Below are positions 15,482 to 21,887 of a DNA stretch of 64,000 nucleotides, piece by piece. The stretch lies in the NCBI GenBank assembly GCA_041652755.1, contig JBAZGS010000001.1:1-64000 (forward strand). The letters run 5' to 3'. The notes beneath the pieces are model-generated. The model was not told where the DNA came from, searched no databases, and saw only the letters and a list, made by a program, of their open reading frames with translations. The translations under genes were made by a program, and so were the position numbers. The DNA comes from JAQTTT01 sp041652755 (GTDB lineage: Archaea; Nanobdellota; Nanobdellia; Tiddalikarchaeales; Tiddalikarchaeaceae). Position 1 is the first letter of the stretch. Each line of letters opens with the position of its first letter.

Positions 15482-15738
15482 AATTTTAATTCTTGAGAAT
15501 ATTTACTTGAACCACATTCAGGGCATTTACGCAAATCTTCAAGCATGTGTTTAGTATTATTACGATTTGACATATATTGATTTTGAGCAAGTAATCCAAA
15601 AGGACTACAAGTCATTCCAGAAGCAATACCTCCTAATTCAGACATAGTTTTATTTGATTCTAGTTCCTTTTCACGCTTAACTAAAGAATGCCATACCTTA
15701 CCGCATCTTTTACATGTTCGTTTATATTCTGAAGCCAT
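15475..15738 (-). CDS. Zinc-ribbon protein upstream of yidD-like gene
   Basis: An 87-residue protein with two Cys pairs: CKRCGKVW at residues 9-16 and CPECGSSKY near the C-terminus, so one zinc ribbon closed by a helical insertion of about 55 residues that is weakly hydrophobic (GGIASGMTCSPFGLLAQ). It overlaps the start of the YidD-like gene, so the two are translationally coupled and may work together at the membrane. No precise family known to me. Confidence 0.65.
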   Translation of the reverse strand: MASEYKRTCKRCGKVWHSLVKREKELESNKTMSELGGIASGMTCSPFGLLAQNQYMSNRNNTKHMLEDLRKCPECGSSKYSQELKLW

Positions 15739-15803
15739 AATAAAAATATGATAAGGGTATTTATTAACTTTATTTATAATACCTTTGCTCTCTACATTTC
15801 TTT

Positions 15804-16946
15804 ATGGTTAATCTTGAGGCCTTGGAGGGTGAGAAGCTCTTTGAATTATTGCATGATGAGTGGGATAAAAGGATTGTTGGAGAAATATTGGCCCGTGAAA
15901 TAATTTTTGCCATTGGTTTTGGTGGCTCATTGTGCTTGAATGCGCAAAAAACAAGCAATAACTTGATAGTTAATAGCAAGAGTGGTGCTGGCAAGGATTA
16001 TGTGACTACTGAAATCTTAAACTTAGTGCCTGGCAGGGAGGAGAGGTGGATTAAGAGAACTAGGATTTCTAATACAGTTTTTACTTATTGGCATAATAGT
16101 TTGAAAGAGCCTGATTGGACTTGGAATGGAAAAATATTCTACGGCGAAGACATGAATGGCCTAGTGCTGAATTGTGATGTGTTCAAAGTCATGTGCAGTG
16201 GAGGGAGCTATTCAACTATTGTTAAGGATCAGGTGGCTTTGAATATTCAAATTAATGGAAAGCCAAGCATTATTATTACTGCAGCCAAGGCAGTTTTAGG
16301 TGAAGAGTTGCTTAGAAGGTTTGCAGTATTGAACCTGAATGAGTCCAAAGAGCAGGATGACATGATTATTGACTTCCAATCCAAGTTAGCTACTATGGAT
16401 AAGAGGCCTGAATACAATTCTGACTTGATGAATGCTTTAAGCGGATTAAAGCCTGTTAATGTTTTGATTGAGTTTGCTGACAAGTTTAGTAAAGTTTTCA
16501 AGGAAATGAATGCAAGTGTCATAATAAGGACTAATTATAACAGGTTTATTGACTTAATTAAGTATAGTGCAGTGATTTTTCAGAATCAGAGAACTTGGCT
16601 GGATGAAAAGACTATTTTTGCCAATTCAGAGGATTATGACAAAGCAGTTGACTGGTTCGTGCACTTATTCAAAAACCAATGTTTACTGCCAATCACTAAG
16701 GATCAGGAGAAATTACTGCAAATCATTAATGCTATACAGCAGGCAACAGTTACTGACATAATATCAGAAGCTACATTTGCCAGCAGAAGCTGGATCTACC
16801 TAAATCTTAACCTATTAACAGAAAAGGGTTTTTTGGAAAAAACTAGAATAGACGACGAAACAGGATACTCTAAGAAAAAAATAGACTCTTATATTGTTCC
16901 AAACAAAGCAAAGCTAAAAATACCTTATTGGAGCGAATTAGAGTAA
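15804..16946 (+). CDS. P-loop ATPase with C-terminal winged helix, element A
   Basis: A 380-residue ATPase. Walker A is SKSGAGKD (58-65), Walker B IFYGEDMNG (111-119), followed by a sensor-like IIITAAK (156-162) and LLRRF (169-173) that may be the arginine finger. The last 90 residues contain a winged helix (ATVTDIISEATFASRSWIYL then LNLLTEKGFLEK). The motif order fits an AAA+/SF3-type replicative helicase or initiator of a plasmid-like element. It is about 92% identical to the element B copy at 56411-57553, differing mostly after residue 270. A role in element replication is inferred. Confidence 0.75.
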   Translation: MVNLEALEGEKLFELLHDEWDKRIVGEILAREIIFAIGFGGSLCLNAQKTSNNLIVNSKSGAGKDYVTTEILNLVPGREERWIKRTRISNTVFTYWHNSLKEPDWTWNGKIFYGEDMNGLVLNCDVFKVMCSGGSYSTIVKDQVALNIQINGKPSIIITAAKAVLGEELLRRFAVLNLNESKEQDDMIIDFQSKLATMDKRPEYNSDLMNALSGLKPVNVLIEFADKFSKVFKEMNASVIIRTNYNRFIDLIKYSAVIFQNQRTWLDEKTIFANSEDYDKAVDWFVHLFKNQCLLPITKDQEKLLQIINAIQQATVTDIISEATFASRSWIYLNLNLLTEKGFLEKTRIDDETGYSKKKIDSYIVPNKAKLKIPYWSELE

Positions 16947-17006
16947 TTTTATTTAAATTTTTAAGAGTTACATAATATTTAAATATTATGAAATTAATTA
17001 AAATTT

Positions 17007-17297
17007 GTGGAAAAAATATATTTAAACAATATTAATATTGAAAATGTAGATGAAGTTAGTTTTTCAGACAATTTTTCTAATTTAATTATTAAATATAAAA
17101 ATACTGGGGATTGGTTTGTTGTTGTTGATATGTATGGTAATAAATTTCATATAACAATAATTAATGAATTTTCTGAAAGTTTAAAGAATCATGAAGAATT
17201 TGCAGATACTGTTCCAATCAGAAAATCAATACGTGAAAATAATGGTGGAAATCTTAATACTTTAAATTTTTTAATTTCTAAGTTGCCTAAAAAATGA
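17007..17297 (+). CDS. Small soluble partner of membrane protein (cargo pair, element A)
   Basis: A 96-residue protein starting from GTG, with a TATA-like TATTTAAATATT stretch about 25 nt upstream. The middle (NLIIKYKNTGDWFVVVDMYG) is a beta hairpin, the end NGGNLNTLNFLISKLPKK. Its stop overlaps the start of the membrane protein by 4 nt. The same arrangement, small protein then overlapping membrane protein, occurs at 55373-54611; FILLKYDNTWYEL and the GG..LN ending there are weakly similar. A two-gene defence or toxin-antitoxin module is possible. Confidence 0.55.
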   Translation: MEKIYLNNINIENVDEVSFSDNFSNLIIKYKNTGDWFVVVDMYGNKFHITIINEFSESLKNHEEFADTVPIRKSIRENNGGNLNTLNFLISKLPKK

Positions 17298-17773
17298 TAG
17301 TAATTTTTAATCCTCTTGTTGAATCTAAATTTGATATTGTAGAAATGATAACTTTAGGAGTTGCATTTTTAGGTATTTTAATTTCTGTCATTACTTTAAA
17401 CCGAGATAAAACAAAAAGACAATATGATATGTTATATAATAATTTAATTTTGGTAACTAATATTAATTTAAAAATTAATGAATTTATAAAACCTAAATTA
17501 ACAAAAAAAGAACAAATGCAATTAGATAATTTAACTGTTGAGTATATTAATACTTATGATTATATCTCTTTTTTAATTAACCATAAACAAATTGATTATA
17601 AATTAGCTTATGATTATATGGGAGATTTTTTTATTAAATTTTTTGAAGGATTTGAAAAAAAATTAGATAAAGAAAATAACAAAGAATTATTTAAATTATA
17701 TGCTAAATGGAAATCTTTACCTCCAAATTCTTTTAATAATATAATAACTGCTTATATTTTAGGATATTATTAA
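17294..17773 (+). CDS. N-terminally anchored membrane protein (cargo pair, element A)
   Basis: A 159-residue protein with one membrane helix at residues 17-38 (MITLGVAFLGILISVITL), then a helical cytoplasmic domain containing YINTYDYISFLINHKQIDYK and a terminal LYAKWK. The product at 54611-55117 has the same architecture and matches around QYLNFLEHLSLLINSKKIDEK and LYNKWK, so the two are distant homologues of a DUF4760-like type. It is co-translated with the small protein upstream (ATGA overlap). Function unknown; membrane-acting effector is one option. Confidence 0.6.
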   Translation: MIVIFNPLVESKFDIVEMITLGVAFLGILISVITLNRDKTKRQYDMLYNNLILVTNINLKINEFIKPKLTKKEQMQLDNLTVEYINTYDYISFLINHKQIDYKLAYDYMGDFFIKFFEGFEKKLDKENNKELFKLYAKWKSLPPNSFNNIITAYILGYY

Positions 17774-17800
17774 TAACCTAAAGGGTTTTTATTTTTTATT

Positions 17801-17818
17801 AATAGAAAATTCAGGAAA
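17801..17818 (+). repeat. 18-bp direct repeat, left copy
   Basis: AATAGAAAATTCAGGAAA is repeated exactly at 18515-18532. The two copies bracket the att-like site and the minus-strand gene at 18014-18451. A related but imperfect AATAGAAAAATCACAAAA occurs at the same relative place in element B (about 59213). Confidence 0.7.
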
Positions 17819-17871
17819 AGTTTATATAAAATCGCTATTTTGTTGATTATCATAGCTATTAAAAACACATA

Positions 17872-17916
17872 AAAAGTGGGGGCGAGTGACCTTTAGTTAG
17901 ACGCGTGTTCATAGCG
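17872..17916 (+). other. Candidate attachment site (arm plus core), element A right end
   Basis: Positions 17872-17907 match 59284-59319 at 35 of 36 bases. They are followed by TGTTCATAGCG (17906-17916), a 9/11 match to the tRNA-Ser 3' end core TGCTCTTAGCG seen at 53810 and 59318. A TATA-like TTTATATAAAATCGCT at 17821 is also conserved at 59233. At this site the right-hand inverted arm has decayed to ATACTTTTCT. The reading is that this is an attR-type end; a conserved small RNA is an alternative because of the upstream TATA box. Confidence 0.55.
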
Positions 17917-18013
17917 AAAAATACTTTTCTTAATTTTTAATACTAAATTAGTGCTTAAAGGTTTTATAGATAATTTTAAACTAAGAATACCTTAGTGAAT
18001 TGAATTAAAATAA

Positions 18014-18451
18014 TTATTTTTTAGTTAGACTTTCACTTAAAGTTTCATTTGGAAAATATATTAATATTTTTTCAGTTTGGAGTTCAATCATTTCATATTT
18101 TTTTCTTATTATTAATTTTAGATTATTGTATTTTTTTTTGAAAGATTCATAATTATTCACTTTAAAATCTGGTGCGCCTCTTTGTGTGCGTTTTTCATCA
18201 TAAATTCTTATTTTTATTAAATTTAAAGGTCCATAAATAGTTTTAATTGGAAGATGTAATCTAAATATTTCTCCTGTTTTAGTAGATTCTAATAATTTAC
18301 TATCTTTTTTTATTTCTTCTAATAGTTCTTTTCTTTCAAATTCATTTTTTGGAAAAATATCAACAAAATCAATTAATAATTTTTCAGATATTACATTTGT
18401 AATTGCATTATTTGCTTCTTTAACAATTTCATTTACAATCTCATTTATCAT
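18014..18451 (-). CDS. Hypothetical 145-residue protein between direct repeats
   Basis: A soluble protein with an N-terminal helical third (EIVNEIVKEANNAITNVI) and a basic beta-rich middle (LHLPIKTIYGPLNLIKIRIY, then RTQRGAPDFKVNNY). No known domain or catalytic motif. It is isolated between the att-like site and a 440-bp non-coding stretch and is bracketed by exact 18-bp direct repeats, so it may be an insertion of its own. AT-rich codon use matches the elements rather than the ribosomal region. Confidence 0.55.
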   Translation of the reverse strand: MINEIVNEIVKEANNAITNVISEKLLIDFVDIFPKNEFERKELLEEIKKDSKLLESTKTGEIFRLHLPIKTIYGPLNLIKIRIYDEKRTQRGAPDFKVNNYESFKKKYNNLKLIIRKKYEMIELQTEKILIYFPNETLSESLTKK

Positions 18452-18514
18452 ACTTTAAATTATTACTAGTTACTATAAATTTTTTTCTTTTTAACAAAAA
18501 TTAAGCAGTCTAGG

Positions 18515-18532
18515 AATAGAAAATTCAGGAAA
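18515..18532 (+). repeat. 18-bp direct repeat, right copy
   Basis: Exact partner of 17801-17818, 714 bp away. The rest of the 18452-18895 gap holds a cluster of short repeats at 18553-18600 and one mini-gene at 18722; nothing else is evident in it. Confidence 0.7.
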
Positions 18533-18552
18533 CCTTAAATTATTAAAGTTTA

Positions 18553-18600
18553 AATAACACTTGTTACTTATTGATAACCTATGTTACTTAAAAATAACAC
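18553..18600. repeat. Cluster of AATAACAC / GTTACTTA repeats
   Basis: Within 48 bp there are two AATAACAC (18553, 18593) and two TGTTACTTA (18562, 18582) copies, arranged symmetrically around TTGATAACCT, so the cluster reads repeat a, repeat b, spacer, b, a. TAACACTTGTTA is itself a small palindrome. This looks like a regulator-binding region upstream of the mini-gene at 18722. Confidence 0.4.
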
Positions 18601-18721
18601 TTTGTTTGATAAGAAGTTGCTAAACATTGCCAGCATTTTTTCAAAAACCCGTCGAAAACCTTTCATTTGAGGCAGTTAGCTTTGGAATAGTGATTTATGG
18701 ATACTTGGAGGTTAAATAATA

Positions 18722-18799
18722 ATGGCAATAAAAGATTTCGATTACTATATTGAACATGAAGCTTTAGAAAATCTTATTTTTAGTTTAAAAAAAGAATAA
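18722..18799 (+). CDS. 25-residue mini-protein with strong ribosome-binding site
   Basis: ATG at 18722 is preceded by GGAGGT (18707-18712) at 9-nt spacing, one of the best ribosome-binding sites in the window and very like the TTGGAGG ahead of both integrases. The product has 25 residues, MAIKDFDYYIEHEALENLIF plus SLKKE, and could be a functional micropeptide or the stump of a longer gene whose body has been deleted. No family is recognised. Confidence 0.4.
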   Translation: MAIKDFDYYIEHEALENLIFSLKKE

Positions 18800-18895
18800 G
18801 TATAAAATTAAGATAAATTTTAGAGTATGGGTATTTTGTTTTGATGTTTATTTTATTCCATATTTTTTTAAGTACTTTAATCTTTAGATATTAAT

Positions 18896-20044
18896 ATGAG
18901 ATTTAATTATTTTTTTTTAACCTTATTAATTATTTTTGTTAGCGGGTGTGCAGATGACAATAATTTTAATCTTCAATCAAACAAAATCGATAATAATCTT
19001 AATGAGTTTCCAAAAATTGCTTCATGGTTAGCAAAAAAAGATGAAATCATAGCTAGTGAAAAACCTTTTAGTCTAATAATGTCTGGCTGGTTCACTGAAA
19101 CTGAGGCAGCTAATATTAAGTTAATTAACCCTAATGCAAAGCTATTAGCAGGATTATCAACTAATTGGGTTTGGAATAACAGTGAATGGATGGCTTTTTT
19201 ATTGGCTATAACCAATTATAATAAAGAAAATCCTGTTAATATTACTGAGGATATGTATTTGCATAATCTTGATGGCTCAAGATGCGCTTTTGGATGGCAA
19301 TCAAATGAATGGGGTTATGAAGAGATTTACTCAATGGATCCAAGGAATGAGAAATGGGTGGAGTTAATAGTGACTTTTTATGGCAACGTGTTAAGTCAGC
19401 CTCAGCATGATGGAATCATTGTTGACATGGTTGTAAAAGAGCAGTTTTGGTGCCCTGATGCAATCTCTGCGATTGAGTGGCAGTCTGCAACAAAGAATAT
19501 TATGCAAAAGATTAGTGATTTAAACACTGAAAATAAAATGATAATATTTAATGCAGGCAGAAATTTATCGGACATTGAAATTTTTAGTTCTTATTTTGAT
19601 GGTTATTTAATGGAAAATTTCATGGGTGAACAGTTAAATTCAACGTTTGATGAAGGGTTAAATGCAGCAAAAAATGATTATATAATTATTTATGGTGTTG
19701 ATACTGATGATTCAGGAATTAAAGATTTAAACAAGATGCGTTTAGGACTAACATTAAGCATGCTTAATAACAATACTTATTTTGCTTACGATTTTGGTCC
19801 AAGGAATCATGGTCAAGCTTGGTGGTTTACAGAATATGATGCGAATTTAGGTAAGCCGTTAAGTGATTATTATAAAAAAGATGAGGCTTATTTTAGGGAG
19901 TTTGAAAATGGCATTATTGTAAGCTCTCCTTACTCAAATGTTACTGTTAATTTTGAACAAAATTACACTGATGTTACAACAAAGATGCAAAATAGTTCTT
20001 TTATTGTGAATAAAGGGGATGGAAGAATATTTATAAAAATATGA
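18896..20044 (+). CDS. Lipoprotein, putative glycoside hydrolase (GHL15-like)
   Basis: A 382-residue lipoprotein with a signal peptide ending in VSGC (Cys18). The mature domain resembles the putative glycosyl-hydrolase-like family GHL15 (TIM-barrel type): LIMSGWFTE early, HDGIIVDMVV carrying an Asp pair on a barrel strand, and a C-terminal FREFENGIIVSSPYSNVTVNF that matches the closing beta domain of such enzymes. It would act outside the cell, anchored to the membrane, on an unknown polysaccharide or glycoprotein. Some ATG-proximal spacing suggests a leaderless transcript. GC content is higher than in the neighbouring element genes, more like the core region. Confidence 0.65.
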   Translation: MRFNYFFLTLLIIFVSGCADDNNFNLQSNKIDNNLNEFPKIASWLAKKDEIIASEKPFSLIMSGWFTETEAANIKLINPNAKLLAGLSTNWVWNNSEWMAFLLAITNYNKENPVNITEDMYLHNLDGSRCAFGWQSNEWGYEEIYSMDPRNEKWVELIVTFYGNVLSQPQHDGIIVDMVVKEQFWCPDAISAIEWQSATKNIMQKISDLNTENKMIIFNAGRNLSDIEIFSSYFDGYLMENFMGEQLNSTFDEGLNAAKNDYIIIYGVDTDDSGIKDLNKMRLGLTLSMLNNNTYFAYDFGPRNHGQAWWFTEYDANLGKPLSDYYKKDEAYFREFENGIIVSSPYSNVTVNFEQNYTDVTTKMQNSSFIVNKGDGRIFIKI

Positions 20045-20245
20045 ATTAATTCAATTTTTTCTATAAATACTGTCAAAAAATAGGTTGTTTTTAAATATTT
20101 TTTCAATACTAATTTATAAATACTTAGGGTTTAATGTATTATTTAGCATAAGAAATTATTTCAGGTAAAGGATTATTAATAATTTTTTTTTTTAAAAATT
20201 CTTTCAAGTAAGGATGAAAAATAATTTTGTGGCCAAGAGGTAAAA

Positions 20246-20422
20246 ATGAAGGTATATAATTATAATATAAGGTGTAAAGCATGCAATAAGGGTTTTAATC
20301 CTAAGGACAAGCAAAATATTTACACTAAATTATGCCCAAAATGTTACAAGTTAAGGGCAAAAGTAATGGAAAAATTTGAAGTTGAGAAAAAAAATTTAAT
20401 CTTATCAATGGTGAAGGAGTAA
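20246..20422 (+). CDS. 58-residue zinc-finger mini-protein
   Basis: AGAGGT 6 nt upstream marks the start. The product has CKAC at residues 10-13 and CPKC at 30-33, a single zinc-binding site like a ribbon, followed by a Lys/Glu helix. Its stop shares one base with the ATG of the next mini-protein (TAATG), so they are co-translated. Probably nucleic acid or protein binding; function unknown. Confidence 0.6.
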   Translation: MKVYNYNIRCKACNKGFNPKDKQNIYTKLCPKCYKLRAKVMEKFEVEKKNLILSMVKE

Positions 20423-20568
20423 TGCAGTGCGGAATATGCAATAACTGCAGGACTAAAACTGTTTTTAAGTGCAAAAAGTGCGGGCTTAAATTTTGCTTGA
20501 ACTGCGGAGACAAGCAAACTATGATATGTGCATTATGCGAGCAGTCTAATAAAGGCATTAAAAAATAA
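20422..20568 (+). CDS. 48-residue zinc-finger mini-protein
   Basis: Eleven Cys in 48 residues: CGICNNC, then CKKCG, CLNCG and CALC, enough for two interleaved zinc sites (B-box or RING-like treble-clef spacing). Start overlaps the previous gene's stop. It ends 5 bp before the convergent Nudix-like gene. No family assignment is possible at this length. Confidence 0.6.
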   Translation: MQCGICNNCRTKTVFKCKKCGLKFCLNCGDKQTMICALCEQSNKGIKK

Positions 20569-20572
20569 TTCT

Positions 20573-21187
20573 TCAGTTTTTTATGCTTAATTTGTATAAT
20601 TTTGCAGGCCTGTGCCCCACACTTGATTGTTTAATGCTTGTTGGCTTAACTATGCCTTTTAAGATTAGTTTTTTTCTGAAATTCCTGTTGTCTAATTTTT
20701 CTTCAGTTACTATTTCGTAGAGTTTTTGTAAACAATTAAGTGAAAAAACTTCAGGCAAGGCTTTTTCAGTAATGATTGACTCAATATTATTTTTCAGGTA
20801 CTGCCTTGCTTTCATTATGATACTTTTGTGGTCAAATGAAGTTTTTGGCAAATCATTTAAATCATAAAATTTTCCAAGAGTGTTCGCCAATCTTTCGTTT
20901 ATTAGTGAAACATAGCCAATGCTTATTACTTCATTTTCAGGGTCTCTTGAGGGTTCGCTAAATACTTTGAATTGAAAGAATTCAATGTTAATGTTTGAAA
21001 CTTGCTTTAATTTTCTTTCCAGCGCTTTCTCACAGGTTTCATTTACTTTTACAAAGCCCCCCAATAACTCATAATATCCTTTAAATGGCTCTTTCTCCCT
21101 TATTTGTAAAAACACTTTTAGTTTGTTATTTATTACTGAGAATATTGCTGCATCAACAGTTACGAATCTTTTGCTGTAATTATTCAT
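20573..21187 (-). CDS. NrtR-like regulator with degenerate Nudix domain
   Basis: A 204-residue two-domain protein: a Nudix fold at residues 1-130 and a C-terminal winged helix (about 140-204, including NFRKKLILKGIVKPTSIKQS). The Nudix box reads GGFVKVNETCEKALERKLKQ; the REL-x-EE core is replaced by RKL-KQ, so hydrolase activity is unlikely. That is the architecture of NrtR-type transcription factors, which use a dead Nudix domain to sense ADP-ribose-type nucleotides. It faces the HD-domain gene across an 11-bp-arm palindrome, so it probably represses both itself and that gene. Confidence 0.8.
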   Translation of the reverse strand: MNNYSKRFVTVDAAIFSVINNKLKVFLQIREKEPFKGYYELLGGFVKVNETCEKALERKLKQVSNINIEFFQFKVFSEPSRDPENEVISIGYVSLINERLANTLGKFYDLNDLPKTSFDHKSIIMKARQYLKNNIESIITEKALPEVFSLNCLQKLYEIVTEEKLDNRNFRKKLILKGIVKPTSIKQSSVGHRPAKLYKLSIKN

Positions 21188-21212
21188 TATGTTTAGTAAT
21201 CAGTGCTTCAAT

Positions 21213-21247
21213 ATAAACCTTTGCGTATTTTAAACACAAAGGTTTAT
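21213..21247. promoter_or_regulatory. Palindromic operator over divergent promoters
   Basis: ATAAACCTTTG (21213-21223) and CAAAGGTTTAT (21237-21247) form perfect 11-bp arms around a 13-bp spacer. The left arm contains the minus-strand TATA (GGTTTATAT) about 25 nt from the regulator ATG at 21187; the right arm runs into the plus-strand TATA (TTTATAAATA, 21243-21252) of the HD gene. Binding of the NrtR-like protein here would block both promoters. Confidence 0.75.
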
Positions 21248-21305
21248 AAATAATACTCTTTCATACTTAACGTAGAAATAACGCAAAATGGAGGGGGTAA
21301 AAAAA

Positions 21306-21797
21306 ATGATAGAAAAAATAATTGAAATAATGAAAGCGCATAAAGATTATGCGAAAAAGCCAAGCAAGGCTTGCAGAAAATGGGATGGAAAAACTGAATA
21401 TAGCATTCATCCAATATGGTGTGCAATGACAATAGCTGCAGAAACAAGCTTAGATGAATTAACAAGAACAGAGGGAATAACAGCATTGTTGTACCATGAT
21501 GTCTTAGAAGACACTAATTACAAGCCAAATCTTGAGGAAAGAATAGATTACTTAGTTAAAGAAATGACTTTTGAAGGAGGAAGCAAGCAGGAAATGCAGG
21601 AAATTTGGAATAAGCCAAAAGAAGTGAGGCTTTACAAAATATATGACAAAGTAAGCAACTTAATGGACGGCTCATGGATGAGTGAAGAAAAAAGGAAAGA
21701 CTACGAAAACTACCTAAACAAGCTGATTATTGATGTAGAACAAAACTATGGAGAACTAAATATAACTAAGATGGCTAAATCCATAATAACTGAATGA
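21306..21797 (+). CDS. HD-domain phosphohydrolase
   Basis: A 163-residue HD-domain protein: IHPIWCAMT (first His), LLYHDVLEDT (HD pair), and KIYDKVSNLMD (final Asp), the metal-binding set H..HD..D used by nucleotide phosphohydrolases including SpoT/MESH-like enzymes. The start at 21306 is preferred because GAGGGGG ends 8 nt before it; the ATG at 21288 lies just in front of that site. The divergent NrtR-like regulator suggests its substrate is a nucleotide such as ADP-ribose, NAD derivative or (p)ppGpp-like compound. Confidence 0.75.
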   Translation: MIEKIIEIMKAHKDYAKKPSKACRKWDGKTEYSIHPIWCAMTIAAETSLDELTRTEGITALLYHDVLEDTNYKPNLEERIDYLVKEMTFEGGSKQEMQEIWNKPKEVRLYKIYDKVSNLMDGSWMSEEKRKDYENYLNKLIIDVEQNYGELNITKMAKSIITE

Positions 21798-21887
21798 GCA
21801 AACTAATTTTTTTTTTATTTGTTTTTTTGTTTTAGAAACCTTTTTTAATAGTTCTTTGCCTAATAATTAATAGGTGATATTTTTAAA

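Larger units (their letters stand above)
13287..17916. mobile_element. Integrative element A backbone (left limit uncertain)
   Basis: The gene order stump/YIK..YLG protein/lipoprotein/P-loop ATPase/cargo/att-like site is the same as in element B at 55-59.3 kb. The right limit is the att-like core at 17906-17916. The left limit is unknown: no integrase is seen between here and the window start, so the left end may be lost or may lie further left (the AbiEi-like gene at 11290 is also element-related). Confidence 0.6.

Noticed and set aside
15770..15994. Antisense reading frame in the ATPase gene, also open at 56392-56601
   Set aside because: It is conserved only because the ATPase sense strand is nearly identical in the two elements; it has no promoter or ribosome-binding site and its product is not family-like.
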